Assembly (NCBI GenBank): GCA_016780775.1
Contig: JADHLI010000001.1
Coordinates: 124,001-188,000, forward strand
Source of the DNA: Alphaproteobacteria bacterium
GTDB lineage: Bacteria; Pseudomonadota; Alphaproteobacteria; Puniceispirillales; Puniceispirillaceae
Reading direction: 5' to 3'
DNA: 64,000 nt
Part shown: one piece after another, positions 10,899 to 20,174 of the stretch
Layout of the letters: each line of letters opens with the position of its first letter
How positions within the stretch are numbered: position 1 is the first letter of the stretch
Notes under the pieces: generated by a model
Told to the model about the DNA's origin: nothing
The model's database searches: none
Seen by the model: only the letters and a program-made list of their open reading frames with translations
Position numbers and translations under genes: made by a program

Positions 10899-12160
10899 TG
10901 GCAATTATCGAAACAAGTCAGATGGAAAATGGGTTGACGCTAGCCAGTGTTGGCATGGCGTCTTCTCATTCTATCTCGCTTGGTGTGTGGGTGAAGGCTG
11001 GTGCGCGTGATGAGCGCAATGACGAGATCGGGATAGCCCATTTTCTAGAGCATATGGCCTTTAAGGGTACAAAGAGCCGGAGTGCACTTTCCATTGCTAA
11101 AGATATTGAGGATGTAGGCGGATTTATTAATGCGCATACTGCACGCGAAGAGACCGCTTATTATATCAATCTTCTGCCGGAACATCTTGAGATGGGCTTT
11201 AATATCTTGAGCGATATTTTGCTGAACTCAACCTTGCCAGCCGAAGAGATTGAGCGTGAGCGCGGTGTAATCATTCAAGAGATTGGCCAGAGCATTGATG
11301 CACCTGATGACCATGTTTTTGAATGTTTTTCACGCAGCTGTTATGGCCGGCATACATTGGGGAACTCTATTTTAGGCACAACCGATAGTGTCTCTTCTTT
11401 CACCGCTACAGAGCTTTCTGGCTTTATGCAACGCCATTATGGAGCGGCACAGATGATTATCTGTGTGGCAGGGCCGGTCAGTCATGCGCAGGTTTCGGCT
11501 CTTGCCAGCCAATATTTTGGGCCGCTTGGAAAAGCTAACAATCCAACCCGTCACCTGCCAGAATTTTTATCCACCCGCCATATCGCTAGCCGTGATTTAG
11601 AGCAATGCCATACGGTGTTTGGGTTTCAAGCGCCTGATGCTTGCTCTGAGTGGCGGTATCCGCTGATGGTCTTATCAAACTTATATGGCGGGGGTATGTC
11701 CTCTCGGCTGTTCCAGCAGGTCAGAGAAGAGCGCGGATTATGCTATTCAATATTCTCTTTTGCCCAGATGTTTACCGATACAGGAATGTTTGGTGTTTAC
11801 GCTGGCACTTCGGATAAAACCGTGGATGAAATGATGGAAGTATCGCTTACCGCTTTAAAAGCCTGCCAGAGCGATCTAAGCCAAGAAGAAATTGACCGTG
11901 CTAAGCAGCAATTACGGGCAGCGGTCCTAATGCGGCGGGATTCAGTTTCTTCGATGATGGATATCACTGCCCGACATCTTGCCTTGTTTGGGCGCGTGTT
12001 TGAGCGCGATGAAATGCTGGCCGCTATTGATAAGGTTAGCCGTGATAAAGTAGCAGAATTAGCGGCACAGATAATTTCTGGACCAGCGCCATCGCTTTGT
12101 GTTGTTGGGCCAGCTTCCAGCCAGATGCAGATAAAGGATATGCAAGCGATATTAGCCTAG
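10898..12160 (+). CDS. M16 family zinc peptidase (processing-peptidase type)
   Basis: A 420-residue pitrilysin-family peptidase related to the beta subunit of the mitochondrial processing peptidase. The inverted zinc motif HFLEH is at residues 48-52, with the downstream Glu ligand in ERERGVIIQEIGQ near 125-130. The second half contains the Gly-rich and Arg/Tyr substrate-binding region (GGGMSSRLFQQVREERGLCYS). Length fits single-domain bacterial members. It overlaps thrC by one base, the usual pairing in alphaproteobacteria. The cellular substrate is not known from sequence. Confidence 0.93.
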   Translation: MAIIETSQMENGLTLASVGMASSHSISLGVWVKAGARDERNDEIGIAHFLEHMAFKGTKSRSALSIAKDIEDVGGFINAHTAREETAYYINLLPEHLEMGFNILSDILLNSTLPAEEIERERGVIIQEIGQSIDAPDDHVFECFSRSCYGRHTLGNSILGTTDSVSSFTATELSGFMQRHYGAAQMIICVAGPVSHAQVSALASQYFGPLGKANNPTRHLPEFLSTRHIASRDLEQCHTVFGFQAPDACSEWRYPLMVLSNLYGGGMSSRLFQQVREERGLCYSIFSFAQMFTDTGMFGVYAGTSDKTVDEMMEVSLTALKACQSDLSQEEIDRAKQQLRAAVLMRRDSVSSMMDITARHLALFGRVFERDEMLAAIDKVSRDKVAELAAQIISGPAPSLCVVGPASSQMQIKDMQAILA

Positions 12161-12180
12161 CCGGTAGCGTTATGCGGCAG

Positions 12181-12759
12181 TTATGCAGACCCGCTTTGCG
12201 GAGAGAGCGATCCGGCATTAATGCCCATGGCCATAAAAGTTTTATCCCAAATATGTGCATGATTTGTGCTAAATAGCATTTCTGCGGAGGCTGGCAGATG
12301 AAACCACATGCTTTGCTTCATCTCTTCTTCTAGCTGGCCAGCGGACCAGCCTGCATAGCCAAGCAGTATTTTGGCATGTAAAGGCCCTAATCCGCGCGTA
12401 ATCTCGGTTATCATATCCACATGCATGGACAGGCAGATATTATCGCGCACCAGAACTGAATTAGGCATCATCTGGTCATCAGTATGCAAGATATAGCCAC
12501 GCTGTGGCTCAACTGGTCCACCAATATAAATTGGGGCGTTTGGGTCAAAACGCGGCTGGTCAATATTTAGCTGGTCACTAAGGGTGGAAATGGTGACCTC
12601 TTCACTTGGCTGATTTATAATAAAGCCCATCGCCGCAGTTTCGTCATGCTGACAGATAAATAACGCCCGCTTTTGAAAGCGTGGATCAGTCATTTGCGGT
12701 GTCGCCACCAATAACTGCCCAGCCAGCGTTTTTGAATAATCAAAAGATTCTATCGCCAT
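12181..12759 (-). CDS. YqgE/AlgH family protein (UPF0301)
   Basis: A 192-residue member of the UPF0301 family. Conserved elements seen are GQLLVATPQMTDPRF at the N-terminus, GFIINQPSE, GGPVEPQRGYILHT, and LLGYAGWSAGQLEEEM. The biochemical role of this cytosolic family is unproven; AlgH was named from alginate regulation in Pseudomonas. It is convergent with the M16 peptidase, 20 bases apart, and divergent from the DsbD-like gene, with a 187-base shared upstream region. Confidence 0.92.
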   Translation of the reverse strand: MAIESFDYSKTLAGQLLVATPQMTDPRFQKRALFICQHDETAAMGFIINQPSEEVTISTLSDQLNIDQPRFDPNAPIYIGGPVEPQRGYILHTDDQMMPNSVLVRDNICLSMHVDMITEITRGLGPLHAKILLGYAGWSAGQLEEEMKQSMWFHLPASAEMLFSTNHAHIWDKTFMAMGINAGSLSPQSGSA

Positions 12760-12815
12760 AAACCGCTCCTGCGGGGATTAACCTGTCACGCATATTTTCT
12801 ATGATACGCGCTTTA

Positions 12816-12843
12816 ATGATATGCAGGGCAATAATTTTTGCAA
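12816..12843 (-). promoter_or_regulatory. Possible promoter of yqgE
   Basis: Reading leftward, TTGCAA (complement of 12838-12843) is followed after 16 bases by TATCAT (complement of 12816-12821), about 57 bases upstream of the yqgE ATG. A second TATCAT-like hexamer is at 12801-12806. The match to a housekeeping promoter is moderate. Confidence 0.35.
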
Positions 12844-12881
12844 ATTATGTAAATCTAATTGCCCTTGTTTTGCCAACTTTT

Positions 12882-12917
12882 TAATGCAGATTGGTATTCT
12901 AATGCAGATTGACCTTA
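12882..12917. repeat. 18-bp tandem duplication upstream of the DsbD-like gene
   Basis: TAATGCAGATT starts at 12882 and again at 12900, an 18-base period, in the yqgE/DsbD-like intergenic region. It is one of many short tandem duplications in this window. Confidence 0.7.
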
Positions 12918-12946
12918 ATTGCGCTAGAATAGGGCAAACTCGCTAA

Positions 12947-14902
12947 ATGATAAACGTCAGGAAAACCCACTTGTGTAGAACCGCGCTAAAACGTCTGACA
13001 TTGTGGCTTGCTAGCTGTTTTGCTGCGCTTTTTTTCAGCTTTCCATCGCTAGCACAAGAAGGCAACATCGTTGTTAAAACCCCAGAGGCAGAGTTTCGGC
13101 TGGTTTCCGCATTAGCCACAACAGGGACATTGAGTGATATTCCTTTAGGCCTGAAAGTCCAGCTAAAGGAAGGGTGGAAGATTTATTGGCGCAGTCCAGG
13201 TGATGCAGGCTTACCCCCAGAATTAGCGCTGATTTCTGAGAACCGACCAGAAAAACAGAAATTAGAGATGGATTTCCCAGTGCCAACACGGTTTTCTCTG
13301 TTTGGTCTGGACACCTATGGCTATAGTGATGAGGTAATTTTTCCTGTACGCTTGCGCGGTCATGATGCTGGCAGCCCTCTTGATTTGCTCGCAAATGTAA
13401 ATGCACTGGTTTGTGCAGATATATGTATTCCAGTTGGCGGCGCTGTTAGCCTTGCCCTGCCTAGTGGGGCGTTGCGTACCAGTTCGGATGCGCTTGATAT
13501 TGCGCGGTTCAGCTCGCTCGTGCCAAAAATAACCTCTAGCGGCGATGCCCAGCTTGCCAGCCTGTCTTTTTCTCCAAATCCTGACCGTCTTATTCTAGAT
13601 TTAGCTGCCTCTGCTCCGCCTCTTAGAGATGTGTTTATCGAAGCGCCTATAAATGGGCTTAGCTTTGCAGCCCCTCAGGAAATTGCTCCTAATCAGTATC
13701 AGATTGCGGTCTCTGGAACTGGTGATAGTGCGGCTTTATTAGGCCAGCCACTTAGCCTAACCTTGAAAACAGCTACTCAATTTTGGCAGACAGATATTCC
13801 AGCACTAGCGCTTGCGAAAACCAACGTTACCTTTGCGGCAACCTCTATCTTAGTTATTTTGCTAGCAGCTTTTGCAGGCGGATTAATTTTGAACATTATG
13901 CCTTGTGTTTTGCCGGTATTATCTTTGAAGCTTGCTTCTATCCTGTCGATGGGTGGGGCAAGCCCTGTGCAGATACGCACAAGGTTGCTAATAGGGGCAA
14001 GTGGTATTTTAACAAGCTTTGCCTTGCTGGCACTTATGTTGATAGGACTAAAGCTGGCAGGCGGACGCCTAGGCTGGGGTATTCAGTTTCAAAATCCGTG
14101 GTTTTTGGGTGTTATGATGCTGGTGATGGTTATCTTTACACTCAGCCTTTTGGATATTCTGCGCTTGCCTATACCTGCCTTTGCTAGCCATGTTAAAGGG
14201 CAGGGGCTATTGGGTGATTTTGCGAGTGGGTTTATGGCCACCATTTTAGCAACCCCTTGCTCTGCCCCGCTGGTAGGTACAGCGATCAGTTTTGCGCTAG
14301 CGGCATCAGCCCCGCAATTATTTTCAGTGATGCTGGTGATGGGGCTAGGGTTAGCCGCACCTTGGCTAGTGCTAGCAGCCTTTCCTAGATTTATCGCTGC
14401 TCTGCCAAAACCTGGCGCTTGGATGAAATGGGTGAAGCCGCTGTTAGCCTCAGGGCTAGTCGCTACGATTATCTGGCTAGGGTGGTTATTTGCCGGGGCA
14501 ACAGGTATTACAGGGCAAAATACTAGCCTCGGCGCATTTCAGGCTGCTGACCAGCAAGCCAGATGGCAACAGTGGCAGCCCCGGGCTATAAAAGACAGCC
14601 TGGAGGCAGGCCAGCCTGTTTTTGTTGATGTTACAGCTGACTGGTGCATTACCTGTAAAGTAAATAAAGCGTTGGTGCTAAATACTGAAAAAATAATGCA
14701 CGGCTTTGAGGTGCATAAGGTGGTGCTATTACAGGCAGACTGGACATTGCCAGACCCGGATATTGCGGATTATCTGGCCAGCTTTGGGCGCTTTGGTATT
14801 CCGTTTAATATCTTATATTATCCAGATGGGCGTCCGCCAATAATATTTGATGAGCTGTTAAGTTCAGAAAAGATTACACAAGCACTGGACAAGTTGAATT
14901 AA
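12947..14902 (+). CDS. DsbD/ScsB-like thiol:disulfide transporter
   Basis: A 651-residue protein in three parts. A signal peptide (to about residue 36) and a periplasmic DsbD-alpha-like domain contain the Cys pair CADIC. A polytopic membrane domain at about 290-525 has the conserved Cys-Pro motifs IMPCVLP and ATPCSAP. A C-terminal thioredoxin-like domain contains the active site DWCITCK. Such proteins carry reducing electrons from cytosolic thioredoxin to the periplasm. The N-terminal domain is longer than that of E. coli DsbD and resembles the ScsB type. Its neighbour downstream is a peroxiredoxin, a plausible thiol-redox pairing. Confidence 0.9.
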   Translation: MINVRKTHLCRTALKRLTLWLASCFAALFFSFPSLAQEGNIVVKTPEAEFRLVSALATTGTLSDIPLGLKVQLKEGWKIYWRSPGDAGLPPELALISENRPEKQKLEMDFPVPTRFSLFGLDTYGYSDEVIFPVRLRGHDAGSPLDLLANVNALVCADICIPVGGAVSLALPSGALRTSSDALDIARFSSLVPKITSSGDAQLASLSFSPNPDRLILDLAASAPPLRDVFIEAPINGLSFAAPQEIAPNQYQIAVSGTGDSAALLGQPLSLTLKTATQFWQTDIPALALAKTNVTFAATSILVILLAAFAGGLILNIMPCVLPVLSLKLASILSMGGASPVQIRTRLLIGASGILTSFALLALMLIGLKLAGGRLGWGIQFQNPWFLGVMMLVMVIFTLSLLDILRLPIPAFASHVKGQGLLGDFASGFMATILATPCSAPLVGTAISFALAASAPQLFSVMLVMGLGLAAPWLVLAAFPRFIAALPKPGAWMKWVKPLLASGLVATIIWLGWLFAGATGITGQNTSLGAFQAADQQARWQQWQPRAIKDSLEAGQPVFVDVTADWCITCKVNKALVLNTEKIMHGFEVHKVVLLQADWTLPDPDIADYLASFGRFGIPFNILYYPDGRPPIIFDELLSSEKITQALDKLN

Positions 14903-14977
14903 TAAGCCTATCTCGTCTGAATAGGTGTGCAAAATCAATTGCTTGGCATAATTAGAAATCATAAAAGGGCAAATAAA

Positions 14978-15460
14978 ATGTTACCTGAAGCTGGAATGAA
15001 AATCCCTGCTGTTACGATCCGCACAAAGTCTGAAGACGGTGTGGAAGAGCTGGAAACAGCGACGTATTTCGCTGGTCGTAAAATCGTTATGTTTGCTGTG
15101 CCGGGCGCCTTTACGCCGACCTGCTCTGCAAAACATCTGCCAAATTTTCTGGAACATATGGATAGGCTGAAAGCCGCAGGTTTTGATGCGATTGCGTGCT
15201 TGTCTATCAATGATGCGCATGTAATGAAAGCTTGGTCAGATATGAATGACGCGGCAGGTAGAATTGATATGCTGGCAGATGTACGAGCGGAGTTTTCGCG
15301 CGCATTAGGGATTACCGCAGATTTTGGTGATGTACTGGCTGAACGGACCCAGCGGAGCGCCTTTGTGGTGGAAGATGGTACTATTACCCACGTCTTTATT
15401 GAGGAGCCAGGTATTTTCGAGGTTTCAAGCGCAGAACATGTGCTGGCAGCGATTGCCTAG
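14978..15460 (+). CDS. Peroxiredoxin, Prx5-like
   Basis: A 160-residue thiol peroxidase of the Prx5/AhpE-like group, reducing hydroperoxides with reductant from glutathione or thioredoxin. The peroxidatic Cys is C49 in PGAFTPTC, with the conserved Thr and Pro; a second Cys near 76 (AIACLSIND) is a possible resolving residue. I start at ATG 14978 (MLPEAGMKIP), where the family begins, preceded by AAAAGGGC. The upstream in-frame GTG at 14927 adds 17 unconserved residues. It is convergent with rnhA. Confidence 0.94.
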   Translation: MLPEAGMKIPAVTIRTKSEDGVEELETATYFAGRKIVMFAVPGAFTPTCSAKHLPNFLEHMDRLKAAGFDAIACLSINDAHVMKAWSDMNDAAGRIDMLADVRAEFSRALGITADFGDVLAERTQRSAFVVEDGTITHVFIEEPGIFEVSSAEHVLAAIA

Positions 15461-15487
15461 GTTTCAAAAAGACATTTAACAACATTT

Positions 15488-15940
15488 CTATGAATGAGCG
15501 ATTTTGGCTGCTTCATTGCTGGCTAACTCGTCACAACGCTCATTCATTGGATGGCCAGAATGGCCTTTAACCCATTCCCAGCTAGTTTGATGCATCTGAC
15601 ATAGCGCATCCAGCTGTTCCCATAATTCTTTATTGGCCACTGGTTTTTTAGCGGCTGTACGCCAGTTGTTCAATTTCCACTTAGGCATCCAGTCCTGTAC
15701 CCCGTTCATCACATATTTGCTATCTGTGACAATATGGACGCGTATGGGCCGCTTTAGTGCGGCAAGTCCCCTAATGACTGCCATAAGCTCCATCTGGTTG
15801 TTGGTTGTATCAGCTTGGCTGCCGGAAAGCTCCTTAACTTCATCTTTCCATTTCAGTATAGCACCCCAGCCACCAGGCCCCGGATTACCTAGGCATGCAC
15901 CGTCTGTATATAAATAAACACTGGCTGGTGTTTGGCTCAT
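15488..15940 (-). CDS. rnhA: Ribonuclease HI
   Basis: A 150-residue RNase H1 that removes RNA from RNA:DNA hybrids. The four catalytic acids are in place: D13 in YTDGACLGNPG, E51 in NQMELMAV, D73 in VTDSKYV and D137 in NERCDELA. The conserved HSGHPMNE loop is present. Length is typical. It is the last gene of the ispH-thrB-rnhA group, 9 bases after thrB. Confidence 0.97.
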   Translation of the reverse strand: MSQTPASVYLYTDGACLGNPGPGGWGAILKWKDEVKELSGSQADTTNNQMELMAVIRGLAALKRPIRVHIVTDSKYVMNGVQDWMPKWKLNNWRTAAKKPVANKELWEQLDALCQMHQTSWEWVKGHSGHPMNERCDELASNEAAKIAHS

Positions 15941-15949
15941 CTGATGCTT

Positions 15950-16915
15950 CTAACGCCACAGGCCATAGGATTCTGGACCCTTTGCATGCTGATGAAAGCG
16001 CAGGCGTGACCAAAACTCCATAGGATTAAGTGGCTTTACCAGCGCATTAGCAGGGGTATTAATCCAGTCATAAAGACGCGTTAGGAAAAACCGCAAGGCC
16101 GCACCTTGATTAAGGATAAGCAGGGCGTCCTTTTCGGATTGTGTCAGGCCTCTGACCTGTTCATAGCCATGTAATAATGCCCCTGATTTAGTGACATTAA
16201 AGCTGCCATCTGCATCAAAACACCAGCTATTCAGACAGACAGCAATGTCATAGGCATATAAATCCTGACAAGCAAAATAGAAATCTATGATGCCGGTTAG
16301 CTCATCGCCAACAAATAATACATTATTTGGAAACATATCGGCATGGATATGACCAGCCGGCAGATCAGAAGGCCAGTTTTTTAAAATGATATCAAGACTG
16401 TTAGCCGCTAGAGCTAAAATTTCATCAGGCATTTCTGGCAAATCGCCGTCTATTGAGGCCAGCAGAGGCGACCAACCCTTTGGTCCAAGCGCATTTTCAC
16501 GTACCCCATCAAAACCTTCAGAAGTAGTATGAAACTCTGCTAATGCGCGGCCTAATGCACGACATTTTGCGGCATTTGGAAAGCGTTGGGATGTACCATC
16601 AAGAAAAGTGACAATAGCTGCAGGGCGTCCACACAGCTTTTGTAATATCTGGCCAGACTTGTCCGCAACTGGAACAGGACAATTCAGCCCAGCTTGCGAG
16701 AGATGCTGCATCAGGCCTATAAAAAAGGGCAAATCATCTTTATTTACCCGCTTCTCATATAGGGTGAGAATATAATTAGCCCTATCAGTACGAAGCAGGT
16801 AGTTAGAGTTTTCAACCCCCTCAGCAATGCCAGCAAAGCTTAGCAAATTGCCCAGATCATATAGCTCTAAAAAGGCGGCAAGCGCCTCATCATCTATTTG
16901 CGTATAAACTGCTAT
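15950..16915 (-). CDS. thrB: Homoserine kinase ThrB (APH-fold), probable ATA start
   Basis: A homoserine kinase of the choline-kinase-like type, feeding the thrC product found earlier in the window. The catalytic loop is [13 protein letters not shown], with IIDFYFA as the metal site. The conserved N-terminus reads [15 protein letters not shown] then [17 protein letters not shown]. Relatives start MAVYT, but here the Met codon is ATA at 16915-16913. It is preceded by AGAGGTGG at a normal SD distance and overlaps the ispH stop by four bases (ATAG). The next standard start, TTG at 16846, would remove 23 conserved residues. With the ATA start the protein is 321 residues, the family length. Confidence 0.88.
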   Translation of the reverse strand: MAVYTQIDDEALAAFLELYDLGNLLSFAGIAEGVENSNYLLRTDRANYILTLYEKRVNKDDLPFFIGLMQHLSQAGLNCPVPVADKSGQILQKLCGRPAAIVTFLDGTSQRFPNAAKCRALGRALAEFHTTSEGFDGVRENALGPKGWSPLLASIDGDLPEMPDEILALAANSLDIILKNWPSDLPAGHIHADMFPNNVLFVGDELTGIIDFYFACQDLYAYDIAVCLNSWCFDADGSFNVTKSGALLHGYEQVRGLTQSEKDALLILNQGAALRFFLTRLYDWINTPANALVKPLNPMEFWSRLRFHQHAKGPESYGLWR

Positions 16916-17877
16916 GATGCCACCTCTTGCTTAGACAGGATAGAAGGCAGCTTGAAATGCATATTCTCCTGAATAAAATTCTGATGGGTGATGGTTAGCT
17001 CATAGCGTGCCTGCAAGGCCTCAACAACTTCATCGACTAGAATTTCAGGCGCAGAAGCACCAGCAGAAAGACCAATAATGGAAGCTTTGTCTAGGGCAGC
17101 AAAATCAAGTTTGCTTGCATCAGCCACCAGCTTAGCCGCTTCAACCCCGGCTTTCAGACCTGTTTCTACCAGCCTTTTGGAATTGGAGGAGTTTTGTGCG
17201 CCAATAACCAGCAGATAATCAATATCAGAGGCTAATGCCTTTACCGCATTCTGGCGGTTTGTTGTGGCATAACAGATATCCTCCCCTTTGGGCCCTGAAA
17301 TTTCAGGAAAGCGATGTTGAAGTACTGTAATGATTTCAGCGGTTTCATCTGCAGATAAGGTTGTTTGCGTGGCTAAGGCAAGGTCAGTGTCTTCTGGGGG
17401 GGTAAAGGCTAGCGCATCTTCCGGTGTTTCAATCAGCGTCATCTCGCCAGCTTCTACCTGACCCATTGTGCCGATAACTTCCGGGTGGCCGGCATGGCCG
17501 ATAAGTAGGATATGGCGCCCACGCTTTACATGCTTTCCAGCTTCCAGATGCACCTTTGTAACTAATGGGCAGGTGGCATCAATAGCCATCATATTTAAAT
17601 CATCGGCACGTTTATGTACGGCGCGCGCAACACCATGCGCAGAAAAAATAACATGCCCGCCCTCTGGTACCTCATCTAGCTCTTTTACAAAGACAGCCCC
17701 TTTTTGGGCTAGGTCATCTACTACACGTTTATTATGCACAATCTCATGACGGACATAGATAGGTGCACCAAATTTTTCTAGCGCACCCTCAACAATCTTA
17801 ATCGCTCGCTCAACACCTGCGCAGAATCCCCTTGGAGAGGCTAGAATTAGGGTTTTAGAATTATTTTGGCTCATCAT
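16912..17877 (-). CDS. ispH: 4-hydroxy-3-methylbut-2-enyl diphosphate reductase
   Basis: A 321-residue iron-sulfur enzyme that performs the last step of the MEP isoprenoid pathway, making IPP and DMAPP. The three cluster cysteines are C19 in [11 protein letters not shown], the Cys in [11 protein letters not shown], and the Cys in [12 protein letters not shown]. Substrate-binding HAGHPEV is present. MEP-pathway dxs and prenyl synthase ispA lie elsewhere in this window. Start at either of two adjacent ATG codons (17877 or 17874). First gene of the leftward ispH-thrB-rnhA operon. Confidence 0.97.
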   Translation of the reverse strand: MMSQNNSKTLILASPRGFCAGVERAIKIVEGALEKFGAPIYVRHEIVHNKRVVDDLAQKGAVFVKELDEVPEGGHVIFSAHGVARAVHKRADDLNMMAIDATCPLVTKVHLEAGKHVKRGRHILLIGHAGHPEVIGTMGQVEAGEMTLIETPEDALAFTPPEDTDLALATQTTLSADETAEIITVLQHRFPEISGPKGEDICYATTNRQNAVKALASDIDYLLVIGAQNSSNSKRLVETGLKAGVEAAKLVADASKLDFAALDKASIIGLSAGASAPEILVDEVVEALQARYELTITHQNFIQENMHFKLPSILSKQEVAS

Positions 17878-18053
17878 CTAGATTGTCTTTGGCACTACGA
17901 ATAAAAATCTGCAGTTCTGGCTAGCGTTTAGCACAGCTTGCTTTTGTCCTATATGAGTAGCAGAAGTTTGTTTACACTGCTATATAAGAGTTTCATATAG
18001 GCTGGTGATGCTGCCTTTTGTTGTTTGAAAGATATTATGGAATAGGCTTTAAG

Positions 18054-18542
18054 ATGAATAAACGCTTCTCAACCACTGCTTTGTCTCGTGCGGTCTTAGG
18101 TGTTGGTGTTTTGGCACTGCTTGGGGCCTGTACCAGTTTGCGCCCTGTTACCTATGATTGCTCTAATCTGGTTTCCGCACCAGAACTTGGGTCGCGCATT
18201 AATTTGGCAGCCGAAGCAGGCCAGATTTCTACCATTCGGCTAAATGGTGTTTCAGCGACATGCGAGCAGGATGATGAGGAAGTTGATATCGAACTTGCTA
18301 TTGGGCTGAAAGTCAGTCGTAATTTGCAAGATGGCGCAGAAGCAGCCTTGCTAGAAGTACCCTTCATTGCCGCCATTATAGATGAGCGGGAAACAGTTAC
18401 GTTGCATGAAAGCTTTAGCTACAGAATGGCATTTGGAGATGGGATAGACGTTATCTATCCGTTGGTCCGCCAAGATATTAGTGTACCAAAGGACGGACGA
18501 TTGGTGATATCACTTGTACCAAAACGCATAGATCTAAATTAA
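18054..18542 (+). CDS. Putative outer-membrane lipoprotein, unknown function
   Basis: A 162-residue protein starting at ATG 18054 with a basic N-terminus, a hydrophobic stretch and the lipobox LLGAC (C26), so it should be lipidated. The mature part is mostly beta-like, with a Cys pair (C39-region YDCSN and ATCEQDD) and no domain I recognise. The acidic DDEEVDIEL stretch follows the second Cys. An in-frame TTG at 18018 would add 12 residues and is less likely. It is followed by a bidirectional terminator shared with the F0 operon. Confidence 0.75.
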   Translation: MNKRFSTTALSRAVLGVGVLALLGACTSLRPVTYDCSNLVSAPELGSRINLAAEAGQISTIRLNGVSATCEQDDEEVDIELAIGLKVSRNLQDGAEAALLEVPFIAAIIDERETVTLHESFSYRMAFGDGIDVIYPLVRQDISVPKDGRLVISLVPKRIDLN

Positions 18543-18575
18543 TAGCAGCTTAGATTTTAAGAATAAGACAAAATA

Positions 18576-18612
18576 AAACCGCCACTGAATGCATCAGGGG
18601 CGGTTTGTTTTT
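18576..18612 (+). terminator. Bidirectional hairpin terminator between lipoprotein gene and atpF
   Basis: AAACCGCC at 18576-18583 pairs with GGCGGTTT at 18599-18606, with an inner CTGA/TCAG extension, followed by GTTTTT. The complementary strand also ends in a T-rich tract (TTTTATTTT), so it can serve both convergent transcripts. Confidence 0.8.
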
Positions 18613-18631
18613 ATATGGCTAGGCGCATCAT

Positions 18632-19111
18632 TTACTTGTGCGCTGCGATTTGCTCCACAGACTGATCAATCAGCTTCAAGGCTGTTTTTTCATCCAGCTT
18701 ATCTGTGATAATCTCACGGGCGGCCTGCGCTGCAAGCTGTGCTGTTTTTGCTTTAATCTCGTTCACCATTGCGGTTTCAGAAGCTTTAATTTTCTCAGCT
18801 GCCTGCGCTTCACGGCGCGCAATATTTTCTTCTGCTTTTGCAGAGGCATTCTCACGAATACGTTTTGCCGCAGAGTTCGCGTTCGCAATAATGGCTTTAG
18901 CTTCTTCTTCTGCTTCTTTTTTCAAGCTTTTGAAGCTATCTAGCTGGGCTTTAGCTTCTTTGCGAAGCGCTTCTGCTTGCTCAAGCTCATTGCGGATTTT
19001 ATCTGCACGCGCATCCAGCATTTCACGCAACGCCGCTCCAGCCTTTTTCCAGACCAGAATGACAAAGATAGCAAATCCAAGCGCAACCCAAGCGCCTTCA
19101 TCAAATTGCAT
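18632..19111 (-). CDS. atpF: F0F1 ATP synthase subunit b
   Basis: A 159-residue b subunit, half of the peripheral stalk dimer linking F0 to F1. It has one N-terminal membrane helix (VALGFAIFVILVWKKAG), then a long charged Ala/Glu/Lys-rich coiled coil (about 35-150). The start ATG follows the stop of the b' gene directly (TAAATG), so the two are coupled. It is the last gene of the leftward F0 operon. Confidence 0.95.
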   Translation of the reverse strand: MQFDEGAWVALGFAIFVILVWKKAGAALREMLDARADKIRNELEQAEALRKEAKAQLDSFKSLKKEAEEEAKAIIANANSAAKRIRENASAKAEENIARREAQAAEKIKASETAMVNEIKAKTAQLAAQAAREIITDKLDEKTALKLIDQSVEQIAAHK

Positions 19112-19738
19112 TTACGCCTCCTGCCCTGCGCCCGCTTTAGCCAGTTTAGAAACTGACTTAGTGGCTTCAGCTTTTGTTACTTTCATGCCTGTTACCGCCA
19201 TTACCGCATCTTGGGTAACTTCACTTGCTACATCATTGATGCTTGCAAGAGCTTCATCACGGATTTTTGCAAGTTTGGTCTCAGCAGCCTTTGTCTTTTT
19301 AGCGAGCTTGGCAGTGAGTGCTGCTTCTGCAGTATCTGCGCTTTCCTTCGCTTCTGACATGGCCTTTGATGCGGCTTCTGCACCCTTGGCACGCGCTTCA
19401 TCAAGAGAGGCTTCATATTCAGCCTTCATCTCTTGTGCTTCTGCTTCAGCCTCTTTGGCACGGGTCAGATCATTTTGGATAGTTTTGCCACGTTGTTCCA
19501 GAACACCGCCAATGCGCGGTGTGATAAATCTGGACATAATCACATAGCCGATACCGAATGTCACAACCAGCCAAAAGAGCTGATTAGGCCATGTTGTGAT
19601 ATCAAGCTGTGGCAGCCCTTTTGCATCGCCAGCCGCTAACACAGGTGAGGTACCTGCTAGCGTTAGGAGAAGTGCGGAGCTCATTATTTTTCTGGTTACG
19701 ATATTTCTGAAATTCATCATTGCCTGTACCAGCGTCAT
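19112..19738 (-). CDS. atpF': F0F1 ATP synthase subunit b'
   Basis: A 208-residue b' subunit, the second peripheral stalk chain found in alphaproteobacteria, cyanobacteria and plastids. After a signal-like hydrophobic N-terminus (residues 19-37, ending VLAAG) comes the b' hallmark DITTWPNQLFWLVVTFGIGY membrane helix (about 46-68), then a charged coiled coil from FITPRIGGVLEQR onwards. Two extra Met codons (MM at 7-8) near the start leave the exact start open by a few residues. It lies between atpE and atpF in the standard order. Confidence 0.93.
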   Translation of the reverse strand: MTLVQAMMNFRNIVTRKIMSSALLLTLAGTSPVLAAGDAKGLPQLDITTWPNQLFWLVVTFGIGYVIMSRFITPRIGGVLEQRGKTIQNDLTRAKEAEAEAQEMKAEYEASLDEARAKGAEAASKAMSEAKESADTAEAALTAKLAKKTKAAETKLAKIRDEALASINDVASEVTQDAVMAVTGMKVTKAEATKSVSKLAKAGAGQEA

Positions 19739-19844
19739 CCAGAGTAGTTATCTTGCTAAAAGGATATCAGCTTGAAAAGCATAGCTTATAGGGCCACACC
19801 TCATTATCACGCTGATATCTAAAGTCTAGTTTGCTCAGCTAGCC

Positions 19845-20072
19845 TTAAAGAGCAAACAGCATCAGCAAGGCAACAACCAGTGCGAATAGCGCAATCGCTT
19901 CTGTAAGGGCAAATCCAAGAATGCCAATACCAAAAACGGTATCACGTGCAGCAGGGTTGCGAGCGATAGAGCTAACGAGGGAAGAAAAGATACTTCCGAT
20001 ACCCACACCAACACCAGCCAGAGCAATAACAGCTAGACCAGCACCAATCATCTTTGCAGCTTCGACGTCCAT
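19845..20072 (-). CDS. atpE: F0F1 ATP synthase subunit c
   Basis: A 75-residue c subunit forming the rotor ring. It has two hydrophobic helices, the Gly-rich packing motif GVGVGIG in helix 1, the polar loop ARNPAARD, and the proton-binding Glu in ALTEAIALF of helix 2. I start at ATG 20072 (MDVEAAKM), preceded by GGAAGGAAAAAAAG. The longer frame to 20138 adds 22 charged residues not expected for this family. The ion-binding pattern suggests a proton-driven enzyme. Confidence 0.96.
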   Translation of the reverse strand: MDVEAAKMIGAGLAVIALAGVGVGIGSIFSSLVSSIARNPAARDTVFGIGILGFALTEAIALFALVVALLMLFAL

Positions 20073-20174
20073 CTTTTTTTCCTTCCGTTTGATTAAGAGA
20101 ACTAAGTTGCTAACTTCTGGCAGTTTGGTCTGTTCCAAGACCGCGCTGCCGAAACTAATTAAAACGCGTAAAAT

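Noticed and set aside
15950..16846. thrB starting at TTG 16846
   Set aside because: It would delete the conserved N-terminal [15 protein letters not shown] region that lies in the same open frame upstream.
18705..19547. 280-codon open frame on the plus strand over atpF and atpF'
   Set aside because: It is antisense to two clear ATP synthase genes. Its Ala/Ser/Phe-rich product is what the complement of Ala/Glu/Lys coiled coils gives.
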